Source: Pseudoduganella guangdongensis (GTDB lineage Bacteria > Pseudomonadota > Gammaproteobacteria > Burkholderiales > Burkholderiaceae_D). From it: DNA of 64,000 nucleotides. The stretch covers positions 1 to 64,000 of the forward strand of contig NZ_WWCJ01000026.1 of NCBI RefSeq assembly GCF_009857475.1. Direction: 5' to 3'. Below are positions 23,541-30,802 of the stretch, one piece after another (position 1 is the stretch's first letter; the number at the start of each line of letters is the position of its first letter). The position numbers and the translations under genes are program-made. Below the pieces are notes generated by a model, which saw only the letters and a program-made list of their open reading frames with translations, was not told the DNA's origin and ran no database searches.

Positions 23541-25154
23541 TTAATTGATGGGCTGCGCCACGATGTGCTGCGCCACGCGCAGGGCGTTGGCGGCGATGGT
23601 CAGGCTGGGATTGGTGCCGCCGCTGGATGGGAAGAACGAGGCGTCCACCACATACAGGTTGGACAGGCCGTGGGCGCGGTTGTTGGCGTCCAGCACGCTG
23701 CTGCCCGGATCGTCGCCGAAGCGGCAGGTGCCGCAGGCGTGGGCAATGCGCTGGTTGTTGTCGGCCTGTTTCACCAGGTCGTAGGCATAGGGCTTGAGCG
23801 CGTCCCGCATCAGGCGGCGCATGGCCGCGATGCGCGCCGCGTCGTGCGGCCGCACGCGGTAGTCTATGGCCAGGCGCGCGTCGCCCTCGGCCGGGGTGAC
23901 GCGGTTGTCGGCATACGGCAAGTCTTCCAAGGTGCTGGCCAGCACCAGGCGCTGCTCGACGAACTGGCGCAGTACCGGCTGGAGCAAGGGCTGCGCCAGC
24001 TTGAACAGCGGCGCCAGCCAGGGCAGTGGACCTTGCCGGACGTCGTCGGCCATGGAGGCGGCCAGCACCGGCACCGGCGGCAGGCGGCCGAACGATTGCA
24101 CCGAGCCCAGCTTCATGGCGCCGTGCTGGTAGAAGTCGTTGAAGCCGAATTCCTTCTGCCGGTTGTCAAAGCCGGCCGGCGTCTTCGGCTTGATCACGTA
24201 CAGGTCGATGTGGTGGCGCATCAGGTTGCGCCCGACCAGGCCGGAATCGTTGGCCAGGCCGTGCGGCCAGTGCGGCGAGGCCGACTGCAGCAGCAGGCGC
24301 GGCGTCTCCAGCGCGCCGGCCGCCAGGAACACGCGCTTGCCGCGCAAGGTCAGGCGCTGGCCGCGCTGCTCGCAGACGACGCCGGTCACTGCGCTGCGCG
24401 TGGCGTCCAGGCGCAGCACTTCGCATTCATCCATCAGGGTGGCGCCGTGTTCGGCCAGCGCCGGCTGCAGGCAGATGCGGCCGGCGTCGTTCTTGCACTG
24501 GCGGTCGCACAGGTAACCCTGGCAGGCGCTGCAGCCGGGCACGAATTCGCACGCCAGCGGCACGCGGTAAGGGTGCAGGGCGCGCCCGGCGAAAAAGTCG
24601 AACAGTTCGCCCGCGGCCGGCGTCAGCGGCGGCGGCGTCTTGAAGTGGCTGGCCCAGCCGGCAGCGCCGCCGGCGCGCAGCGGGTCGGGCGTGCCGCGCA
24701 CGCGGAACAGCGCTTCGGCCTGCGCGTAGAACGGTTCCAGTTCGGCGTAGCTGATGGGCCAGGCGGCCGGCAGGGCGGCGTCGGCCGCCTGCGGGTGCTG
24801 GGCGCGCGGGGCGAAGTCGGCCGGGAAGAAGCGTTCCAGCACCATGCCATACAGGGCGCTGGAACCGCCGCCGCCGCTGCCGATGAAGGGCACGAAATGC
24901 TGGGTGCGCGGGCCGGCATTGGTGCGCACGGTGTCGCTGTAGCGGCCGGCGCGCTGCAAGGTGGCGCGGTGTTCCGGCGCGGGTGCGGCTGGCGTCGGGA
25001 AGTGGCTTTCGGCATAGCTGTTGGCCAGCGTGCCGGGCTGCTGCGGCGAGCGGCCTTTTTCCAGGAACAGCACGCGCTGTCCGGCGCGCGCCAGGGCGTA
25101 GCCAAGGGGGGCGCCGCCCATGCCGGTGCCGATGATGATTGCGTCCCATTCCAT
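23541..25154 (-). CDS. GMC-family FAD-dependent oxidoreductase
   Basis: A 537-residue flavoprotein. The FAD Rossmann motif is AIIIGTGMGGAPLGYALARAG (from about residue 5), followed by VLFLEKGRSPQQPGTL. The mid-region has a cysteine-rich stretch CEFVPGCSACQGYLCDRQCKND. The C-terminal GMC signature includes HACGTCRFGDDPGSSVLD and YVVDASFFPSSGGTNPSLT. It would oxidise an alcohol group. The four to five clustered cysteines around residue 205-220 occur in a subset of GMC enzymes. It is flanked within 12 bp by the lytic transglycosylase upstream and 10 bp by the SDR downstream. Confidence 0.9.
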   Translation of the reverse strand: MEWDAIIIGTGMGGAPLGYALARAGQRVLFLEKGRSPQQPGTLANSYAESHFPTPAAPAPEHRATLQRAGRYSDTVRTNAGPRTQHFVPFIGSGGGGSSALYGMVLERFFPADFAPRAQHPQAADAALPAAWPISYAELEPFYAQAEALFRVRGTPDPLRAGGAAGWASHFKTPPPLTPAAGELFDFFAGRALHPYRVPLACEFVPGCSACQGYLCDRQCKNDAGRICLQPALAEHGATLMDECEVLRLDATRSAVTGVVCEQRGQRLTLRGKRVFLAAGALETPRLLLQSASPHWPHGLANDSGLVGRNLMRHHIDLYVIKPKTPAGFDNRQKEFGFNDFYQHGAMKLGSVQSFGRLPPVPVLAASMADDVRQGPLPWLAPLFKLAQPLLQPVLRQFVEQRLVLASTLEDLPYADNRVTPAEGDARLAIDYRVRPHDAARIAAMRRLMRDALKPYAYDLVKQADNNQRIAHACGTCRFGDDPGSSVLDANNRAHGLSNLYVVDASFFPSSGGTNPSLTIAANALRVAQHIVAQPIN

Positions 25155-25166
25155 CGGGCAAGCATA

Positions 25167-26015
25167 TCACCGGCGGGTGCGAATTACCACCTGGCGCACG
25201 CAGCGTTCGGCCGCACCGGCGCTGGTCGGATGGCTGGCCTTGCCGTACAGCTGGCCCAGGCGCCGCACATAGGCGCGCGTTTCCTGGTAAGGCGGCACGC
25301 CGCCGTATTGCTCGACCGCGCCTTCGCCGGCGTTATAGGCGGCCGCCGCCAGGGTCACGTCGCCGTGGAAGCGCGCCAGCAGCCAGCGCAGGTAGGCCAG
25401 GCCGCCGCGCAGGTTTTGCTCGGCGTCGAAGGCGTCCCGCACGCAAAAGCGCAGCGCGGTGGTCGGGATCAGCTGCATCAGGCCGCGCGCATCCTTGGGC
25501 GAGACCGCGGTGCGGTTGAAGCCCGATTCGATGGCGATGATGGCCAGCGCCAGGGCCGGGTCGATCTCGTACTGCGGCGCCAGGCGGTCGACCAGGGCAC
25601 GCAGCTGCGGCGTGGCGCCGTTGTAGTCGGGAACGGGCAGGGCGGTGTCGACTTGCAGCGCCGGCTCGGGCGCCATGCAGGCAGGCAGTTCGGCGCCGGG
25701 CGCGGCCGGCAGCAATTGCAGCATGCGCGCGCCGGCCGCATGGCCTTGTTCGGCAGCCAGGCTGAACAGGCGCCAGGCCTGGCCATCGTCGCGCGCCACG
25801 CCGCGCCCGTTGGCCAGCATCCAGCCCAGCGCATACTGGGCCTCGGCGGCGCCCAGGCGGGCGGCGCGGCAGTACAGCGCGGCAGCCTGGCCCATGTCCT
25901 GGGCCACGCCTTCGCCGTGCTCCAGGCGCTGGGCCTGGTCGAACAGGGTGGCGGCATTCTGCGCGCCGGCAGCGTGCGCCAGCAGGCTGGCCGCCACGGC
26001 GGCAAGGAGTCGCAT
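25167..26015 (-). CDS. Lytic transglycosylase (SLT domain) with N-terminal Sel1 repeats
   Basis: A 282-residue secreted protein with a signal peptide ending near AHAAGA (residue 17). Residues 20-95 contain Sel1-type repeats (AALYCRAARLGAAEAQYALG and AWRLFSLAAEQGHAAGARML). The SLT domain follows, with the catalytic Glu in AIIAIESGFNRTAVSPKDARG and the later GLMQLIPTTA and AAYNAGEGAV motifs. It cleaves peptidoglycan glycan strands in the periplasm. It sits in the middle of the HprK/PqqD operon, 62 bp after the nucleotidyltransferase gene, perhaps making space for an exported or secreted assembly; that role is inference. Confidence 0.9.
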   Translation of the reverse strand: MRLLAAVAASLLAHAAGAQNAATLFDQAQRLEHGEGVAQDMGQAAALYCRAARLGAAEAQYALGWMLANGRGVARDDGQAWRLFSLAAEQGHAAGARMLQLLPAAPGAELPACMAPEPALQVDTALPVPDYNGATPQLRALVDRLAPQYEIDPALALAIIAIESGFNRTAVSPKDARGLMQLIPTTALRFCVRDAFDAEQNLRGGLAYLRWLLARFHGDVTLAAAAYNAGEGAVEQYGGVPPYQETRAYVRRLGQLYGKASHPTSAGAAERCVRQVVIRTRR

Positions 26016-26077
26016 GCGCGTTCCCCAACAAGCGTTGACCAGCCATTGTAGCGGGGCCGGCGTGGCAGGTGCTGCTG

Positions 26078-27196
26078 TTATGCGGCCGCTTGCTGCGGGT
26101 TTTTAGGCGACAAAAATGCCTTGTGGAACAGGTGGCGCGCCAGGCGCAGCGGCGGCATGCGCAGCCAGTTGCCGCGCACATAGAGCAGGAAGTCGGCCAG
26201 CCCGCTGCCGGCGCGGCGGCAGCTCGGGTGGTGCGGCAGCAGGGCGCGCAGGAACAGGCGGTCCATCAGGGCCAGCAGGGCGCGGTTGGGGCCGGCGCCC
26301 GCCATGGCGGCCACCACGGCGGGCGGCACCGGGGTGCCGAGCAGGGCGGCGCTGTAGCGCAGGCCATAGTACAGGAAGCGTTGCAGCTGCAGGGCGTGGG
26401 CACGCGCCGGCAGCGCCTCCCAGAAGCCGGGTTCGTGGGCGCCGAAATACTGCAGCAGCTGGTGCAAGTCCCACAGGTCGCGCAGGCCCTTGTCGAATTC
26501 GCCGTCGGCAAACAGGTGGGTGGCGCTGTGCAGCACCATGTCGGCCGGCGCCAGGATGGCGGCGTTGGGCGGCGCGTCGGGCCCGGCCAGCGGGCGCGCG
26601 GCGGCGCGCAGCTGGGCCGGGTCGGGGCGCTGGGCGGCGGTGCGCGGCAAGATGGCGTGGTGCACGTCGATGCTGTTCTGGCGGTGCACGTGGGTCATGG
26701 GCGGCAGCTCATGCATCCATTCGCGGTAATAGCGCTGGTCGTAGGCGTCCAGCTTGGTGCCGGCCCAGCCGTGCAGCATGAGCGCCGCTTCCACCTGCGC
26801 CAGGCTGGCTTCCGGCACCAGGATGTCGATGTCGGAAAACAGGCGGCCGGCCGCGGGCGGCAGGCCGGCGGCGGCATAGGCGCCGCCTTTCAGCAGCAGC
26901 AGCGGCAGGCCCAGCGGGGCGAGGGCGCGCCCGATCATGCGCATTTCCCAGTAGGCGGCCTGGCGGTGGCGGCGCGCCTGCACCGCGGCCCAGGACAATT
27001 GCTCGCGCGCCTGCGGCAGGGCCAGTTCCAGCTGGCCGTGCTGCGCCAGCCAGGCGTGCAGGGTGGCGCTCAGGTTGGCGCTCTCGGCCTGGCGCAGCAG
27101 GGTGTCCCAGGCGGCCGGCGCCAGCGCGGCGGCCTGCTGCGGCGCGCGCAGCACTTGCAGCAGCAGCGGCAGGCGTGCCGGCTCAGGCGAACGCAT
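26078..27196 (-). CDS. Nucleotidyltransferase family protein
   Basis: A 372-residue protein from the ATG at 27196 (MRSPEPARLPLLLQ), which overlaps the kinase gene by 14 bp; a start 13 codons earlier is possible. The core motif is LPLLLLKGGAYAA followed by GRLFSDIDILVPEASL, the GS/DxD-type nucleotidyltransferase signature with the two metal-binding aspartates. HHAILPRTAAQRP and a helical C-terminal domain follow. It belongs to the uncharacterised nucleotidyltransferase family often encoded with HprK-like kinases and PqqD-like proteins in peptide-modification clusters. It would transfer a nucleotide to a protein, peptide or small substrate, which is not determinable here. Confidence 0.82.
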   Translation of the reverse strand: MRSPEPARLPLLLQVLRAPQQAAALAPAAWDTLLRQAESANLSATLHAWLAQHGQLELALPQAREQLSWAAVQARRHRQAAYWEMRMIGRALAPLGLPLLLLKGGAYAAAGLPPAAGRLFSDIDILVPEASLAQVEAALMLHGWAGTKLDAYDQRYYREWMHELPPMTHVHRQNSIDVHHAILPRTAAQRPDPAQLRAAARPLAGPDAPPNAAILAPADMVLHSATHLFADGEFDKGLRDLWDLHQLLQYFGAHEPGFWEALPARAHALQLQRFLYYGLRYSAALLGTPVPPAVVAAMAGAGPNRALLALMDRLFLRALLPHHPSCRRAGSGLADFLLYVRGNWLRMPPLRLARHLFHKAFLSPKNPQQAAA

Positions 27197-28100
27197 CGAG
27201 GCGGGCAAAGGTGTCCAGGGCTTCATCCAGCGCACTATAGCGGAAGCGGAAGCCGGCGGTATGGTCGATCAGGCGCCCGAGCGCATCGAAGCCCTCGGCG
27301 CCCAGCACGCTGTAGTTGAAGCTGTTGCCGGCCAGTTCCATGAAGGTGGCGGCGCGCGCCAGCGGCTCCAGCGTGGTGGCGGCGCCCGCCGCGTATTGCG
27401 GGAACACGATCCAGGCCGGCCGCGCGCTCTCATCGGCGCGGCGCACGGCGTCGCCCGGCGCACGCAGGTGGGCCACCGTGCCCTTCAGGGTGTCGTGCAC
27501 CGGCGTGCTGAAGACCGCGTCCGGCAGGTAGTCGCGGATGATGCCGATGGAGGCGTTCTTCAGGCTGATGGGGCGCGGGTTGGGCACCAGCAAGCCGGTC
27601 GACAGCTCGACCAGGGTCAGTTCGTCCGACAGCAGGCGCCAGCCGCCCTTGCCGGCCAGGGCGGCGGTCAGGGTGCTCTTGCCGGAGCCGGGCGGGGCCG
27701 GCAGGATCACGGCGCGCCCCTGTCGCTCCAGCACCGCCGCGTGCACCATCAGGTAGCTGTGGGCGCGGTTCGAGATGCACCAGTTCATGCCGCCTTCCAG
27801 CAAGGGGTAGGCGTGCAGCTGCGGCATCGGCTGGAACATTTCATAGCCGTCGCACTGCAGGCGCACTTGCGGGCGCAGCCAGCGCCGCAGGTGGCGCGGG
27901 CGCACCAGGCGCAGGTGGAATTCGGCGAAGGCGTCGTCATCCAGCAGCGGGTAGTCGCCGTACAGGCGGCCGATGCCTTCCGTCACGTGCGCCAGGTCGG
28001 CCTGCAGGCGCATGGTGAAGCGGCCCGTGCGCAGGCGCAAGCCGGCGCCGGCCAGGCGCGCGTGCAGGGCGCCGGGCGCCAGGCTGGCAATGGTCAGCAT
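27183..28100 (-). CDS. HprK-related kinase A
   Basis: A 305-residue protein with the HprK-type kinase core. The P-loop is ILPAPPGSGKSTLTAALAGKG (about 135-155), followed by GWRLLSDELTLVEL, which carries the Asp equivalent to the HprK catalytic/metal site, and PRPISLKNASIGI. Unlike HprK of Firmicutes it has no obvious HPr substrate nearby. Its neighbours are a PqqD-like protein (7-bp overlap upstream) and a nucleotidyltransferase (overlap downstream), matching the HPr-rel-A system. It probably phosphorylates a Ser or Thr in a peptide or protein substrate, by analogy with HprK-like kinases of lasso-peptide clusters. Confidence 0.88.
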   Translation of the reverse strand: MLTIASLAPGALHARLAGAGLRLRTGRFTMRLQADLAHVTEGIGRLYGDYPLLDDDAFAEFHLRLVRPRHLRRWLRPQVRLQCDGYEMFQPMPQLHAYPLLEGGMNWCISNRAHSYLMVHAAVLERQGRAVILPAPPGSGKSTLTAALAGKGGWRLLSDELTLVELSTGLLVPNPRPISLKNASIGIIRDYLPDAVFSTPVHDTLKGTVAHLRAPGDAVRRADESARPAWIVFPQYAAGAATTLEPLARAATFMELAGNSFNYSVLGAEGFDALGRLIDHTAGFRFRYSALDEALDTFARLDAFA

Positions 28101-28306
28101 GGTTCCACCAGATTGATCAGGCCCAGTTCGCTGAGCGCTTGCTGCACCTGCGGGTCGTCCCAGTCGGCGTCGCTCAGCGTGCCGTCGCGCACGGCGTGCA
28201 GCAAGTCCAGGGTGAGGCCATCCAGCAAGTGGGTGGCGCCCGTTACTTCGTTGTAGAGCACGCTTTGGCCGTCCCAGCTGCGGCTGCGCAGCGCCTGGCC
28301 TGGCAA
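28094..28306 (-). CDS. HPr-rel-A system PqqD-family peptide chaperone
   Basis: A 70-residue PqqD-like protein from the TTG at 28306: strands SVLYNEVTGATHLLDG, then a helix LTLDLLHAVRDG and a C-terminal winged-helix-like part QVQQALSELGLINLVEP. This fold is the RiPP recognition element that presents a leader peptide to modifying enzymes. The frame continues upstream through T-R-W-R-I-L, residues that I recall as conserved in this family, to a CTG at 28322-28324 which overlaps the stop of the preceding gene (CTGA). The real start may therefore be CTG at 28324. It overlaps the kinase by 7 bp. Confidence 0.8.
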   Translation of the reverse strand: MPGQALRSRSWDGQSVLYNEVTGATHLLDGLTLDLLHAVRDGTLSDADWDDPQVQQALSELGLINLVEPC

Positions 28307-28320
28307 AATACGCCAGCGCG

Positions 28321-28938
28321 TCAGATGCGGCCCCCGTGCCAGGTGCTGGCCAGGTAGTCTTTCACGTTGGAGACGTTCCAGGAGGGACCGCCGCCGTTCG
28401 GGATGTACTTGCCGTTATCGCGGATCGCCATCCAGATCTGGACCAGGGTCTGGTAATCCGGCACGGGCGACTTCTTGGCCATGAAGTTCAGGTAAGTGGC
28501 CACCATATAGGCGCCGAAGTTTTCCGGGTCGAAGCCTTTTTCCTTGTTGTCGAGCACATAGCGCAAGGTGGCGCGGTCTTCGCCCAGGTGGCGGTAGGGG
28601 CCGGTGGCGACAGTGACGAACAGGTCGCGGAAACGCACCGTGTCCGGATTCACCGGCCAGCCCTGGTGGCCCGGGGTGGTGTTGTTGGCGCCGCGCTGCT
28701 GCAGCGATTCCTTCCAGACGCCGGGCGAATTGCCGTCGCAGGTGGTGACGCGCGGATTGTGCGAGCCGTAGGTGATCGACTGGAAACCGGAAGGGGTGCT
28801 GCAGGCGCTGGCCGCCATGCCAGGCTGGCTGTGCACGGTCAGCAGCACGCCGGAGGCGGCGGCGCCAGCGCGCGTGAAGCGGCGGCGCTTGGCGCCATGG
28901 GCGCTCAGTTGCTGCTCTGGCTGTTGTTCGTTGGCCAC
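28321..28938 (-). CDS. Uncharacterised protein with arginine-rich (Tat-like) leader, first gene of HPr-rel-A operon
   Basis: A 205-residue protein not recognised. GTG at 28938 is preceded by AAGGA with 7-base spacing, so the start is well supported. The N-terminus is hydrophilic (NEQQPEQQ), then AKRRRFTRAGAAASGVLLTV, a twin-arginine-like stretch followed by a hydrophobic segment and a possible cleavage site after GMAASA. The mature part contains two cysteines near its start (ACSTPSG, TTCDGNS) and FGAYMVATYLNFMAKKSPVPD. It directly precedes the PqqD-like chaperone and kinase and could be the substrate of that system, which is inference. The 190 bp upstream hold the operon promoter but no clear consensus. 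Confidence 0.65.
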   Translation of the reverse strand: MANEQQPEQQLSAHGAKRRRFTRAGAAASGVLLTVHSQPGMAASACSTPSGFQSITYGSHNPRVTTCDGNSPGVWKESLQQRGANNTTPGHQGWPVNPDTVRFRDLFVTVATGPYRHLGEDRATLRYVLDNKEKGFDPENFGAYMVATYLNFMAKKSPVPDYQTLVQIWMAIRDNGKYIPNGGGPSWNVSNVKDYLASTWHGGRI

Positions 28939-29067
28939 TTGGTCATCCTTGGATAGTTGGTTGGGCAGCCGGCTGCCCGCGTTATTTAGTGATCAAGCAA
29001 GTATCGTTCCCGACACCAGTTGCATCGCTGAAATAGCTTAAAAATCAGCAGCTTAGCTGATCCGGCA

Positions 29068-29086
29068 CGGGGGGCGGAGCCCCCCG
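29068..29086. other. Strong GC hairpin between two minus-strand operons
   Basis: CGGGGGGC-GGA-GCCCCCCG (29068-29086) lies downstream of the export lipoprotein gene and upstream of the HPr-rel-A operon. There is no T-run on either strand, so it is at best a rho-independent-like or processing hairpin. Confidence 0.5.
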
Positions 29087-29129
29087 CGTTTCAATGATAG
29101 CGTGAACTGTAAGAATTCTCGACATTGCT

Positions 29130-29759
29130 TCAGAAGAAGCTCTCCGGAATCACCAGGATGTCGCCCGGACGCATCGGAACATTGGCGGAAATATCGCCAT
29201 CCTTGATCAGGTCGTTCAGGCGCACGGTGAATTGCTGCTGCTTGCCGTCGATGTTGCGGATGATGCTAGCCTTATTGCCTGCGGCAAACTCGGTGACGCC
29301 GCCGACCGCGATCATCACGTCCAGGATCGACATGTCGCGGCGGTAGGGCAGCGACTGCGGGCGGGCGGCCTGGCCGATCACGCGGATCTGCTCGCCGTAG
29401 GTGCCGACAAAGCCGGTCACGATCACGGTCACCACCGGCTGCTGGATGAACTTGGACAGGGCTTTCTCAATATCGCGCGCCAGTTCGGTCGAGGTCTTGC
29501 CGCTGGCGGGCAAGTCTTCCACCAGCGGGGTGGTGATTTTGCCGTCCGGGCGCACCGGCACCACTTGCGACACTTCCGGGTTGCGCCAGACGATGATGCT
29601 CAGGCTGTCGCCCGGGCCGATCAGGTAATCGCTTTGCGGCACGGCGCCGGCGTCCGAGGGGGCGCCGCTGCGGCTGGCGGCGCAGCCGCCCAAGCCCAAC
29701 GCACCGAGGATGACGGCCCCCGCGGCGAGCAGTCGGATCAGCTTGGTGTGTGTGTTCAA
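29130..29759 (-). CDS. XrtA-associated polysaccharide export outer-membrane lipoprotein (Wza/KpsD-like)
   Basis: A 209-residue export protein. The start is TTG at 29759, supported by AAGGAG six to seven bases upstream. The lipobox is LGLGGC in a signal peptide of about 26 residues. Residues ~42-140 form the polysaccharide export domain (DYLIGPGDSLSIIVWRNPEV, PLVEDLPASGKTSTEL), followed by a SLBB-type segment (VRVIGQAARP-like, PMRPGDILVIPESFF). It forms the outer-membrane or periplasmic outlet for exopolysaccharide. It is encoded on the opposite strand to the chain-length gene at 30803, with a protease gene between. A hairpin follows. Confidence 0.9.
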   Translation of the reverse strand: MNTHTKLIRLLAAGAVILGALGLGGCAASRSGAPSDAGAVPQSDYLIGPGDSLSIIVWRNPEVSQVVPVRPDGKITTPLVEDLPASGKTSTELARDIEKALSKFIQQPVVTVIVTGFVGTYGEQIRVIGQAARPQSLPYRRDMSILDVMIAVGGVTEFAAGNKASIIRNIDGKQQQFTVRLNDLIKDGDISANVPMRPGDILVIPESFF

Positions 29760-29825
29760 TTTATTCTCCTTGTTTGCTTTTTAGCATTGCCTGTTATACC
29801 ACGACTCTTGCTTCCCTGTCCGGCA

Positions 29826-30611
29826 TTATTTGGTGGCGCCACCCTGCGCGCCGCCTTGCTGCAACAGCTCGTGCACATGGCGCACCGGGATGGCGTAGCT
29901 GATGCCGGTCGGGGCGGTGATGGCGCTTTCCTTGGTGCCCTTGACCAGGGTCATATTGATGACCGCCAGCACATTGCCGGTTTCGGGATCATACACGGGG
30001 CTGCCGCTATTGGCGGGGTAGGCTGTACCGTCCAGCTGGTAGAGGGTGAACGCGGCGCCGCGTTGCAGGGTGGCCACGGCGCGCGGGTTCAGCCCGCGCG
30101 TGGTCGGGGTGGGCAGGATGGCCGGGGTCTGCGCCGACAGCAGGGCGCGGTGGGTGACCGGGTTCAGGCCGAGCTGGATGCCGAGCGGGTAGCCGGTGAA
30201 GGCCAGCTCGCGCCCCTCGTCCACCAGCTCGCTGCCCGCCAGGGTCAGGGCCGGCAGCGGCGCCCCTTTCAGGCGCAGGTGCACCAGGTCGTGCGCGCGG
30301 TCGATGGTCACCACCTCCGCTTCGCGGAACTCCAGCCTGTCGCCCTTGCCGGTGACGATGCCCAGGGTTTCCATGCGCTCGGAGTCGAGGGTGGTGATGG
30401 CGTGCGCATTGCTGACCACGGACAGGCCGTCGCCCACCACGAAGCCGGTGGCATGGAACACAATGGCCGGGCTGCGCGTGCGCAGGTGGGTGCCGATGCC
30501 GACCACGCTGGGTTTGACGGCGGCGATGGTGCGCGGCAGCGGCGCCGCCCCGGCCAGGGTGCCGGCGCACCACAGGCAGCCGGCCAGACAAAGTGAAATC
30601 AGCTTGCGCAT
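29826..30611 (-). CDS. Secreted trypsin-like serine protease
   Basis: A 261-residue protein. ATG at 30611 is chosen over an upstream start because GGAGG lies 4 bases before it and it begins a clean signal peptide (MRKLISLCLAGCLWCAG...LAGAA). The catalytic triad is visible in trypsin-2-like order: His70 in SNAHAIT, Asp108 in RAHDLVHL and Ser202 in YPANSGSPVYD. Unlike DegP there is no PDZ domain. It should act in the periplasm. It sits between export and chain-length genes of the XrtA locus, where it may process or trim envelope proteins, which is inference. It is divergent from 30803. Confidence 0.85.
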   Translation of the reverse strand: MRKLISLCLAGCLWCAGTLAGAAPLPRTIAAVKPSVVGIGTHLRTRSPAIVFHATGFVVGDGLSVVSNAHAITTLDSERMETLGIVTGKGDRLEFREAEVVTIDRAHDLVHLRLKGAPLPALTLAGSELVDEGRELAFTGYPLGIQLGLNPVTHRALLSAQTPAILPTPTTRGLNPRAVATLQRGAAFTLYQLDGTAYPANSGSPVYDPETGNVLAVINMTLVKGTKESAITAPTGISYAIPVRHVHELLQQGGAQGGATK

Positions 30612-30802
30612 GAAGCCTCCAAGGGACTGAATTGCCATAGGGAAATGTTAAATTCTGTTCGTCAGCAGAGCACAACAGGCATAAATTAATAGTAACAGGC
30701 GGCGCGTTCTGCTGTATGATAGAGATTAGATGTTATTTAGGCAATATTAGAAGTAGGCATTGCGGGAGTTTGCCTGCCAAAACATGGGATAAGTGATCGA
30801 AA
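30612..30802. promoter_or_regulatory. Divergent intergenic region upstream of the EPS operon
   Basis: 191 bp, AT-richer than its surroundings, between the protease gene (minus) and the chain-length gene (plus). TATGAT at 30715-30720 is a possible plus-strand -10 box with no strong -35. I found no -24/-12 element here. It is the likely promoter region of the plus-strand exopolysaccharide operon. Confidence 0.4.

Noticed and set aside
23241..26051. A 936-codon plus-strand frame across the SDR, GMC and transglycosylase genes
   Set aside because: It spans three well-supported minus-strand genes and encodes Ala/Gly/Arg/Gln-rich sequence with no motif.
29068..29086. Rho-independent terminator
   Set aside because: Strong stem but no T-run on either strand; listed only as a hairpin.
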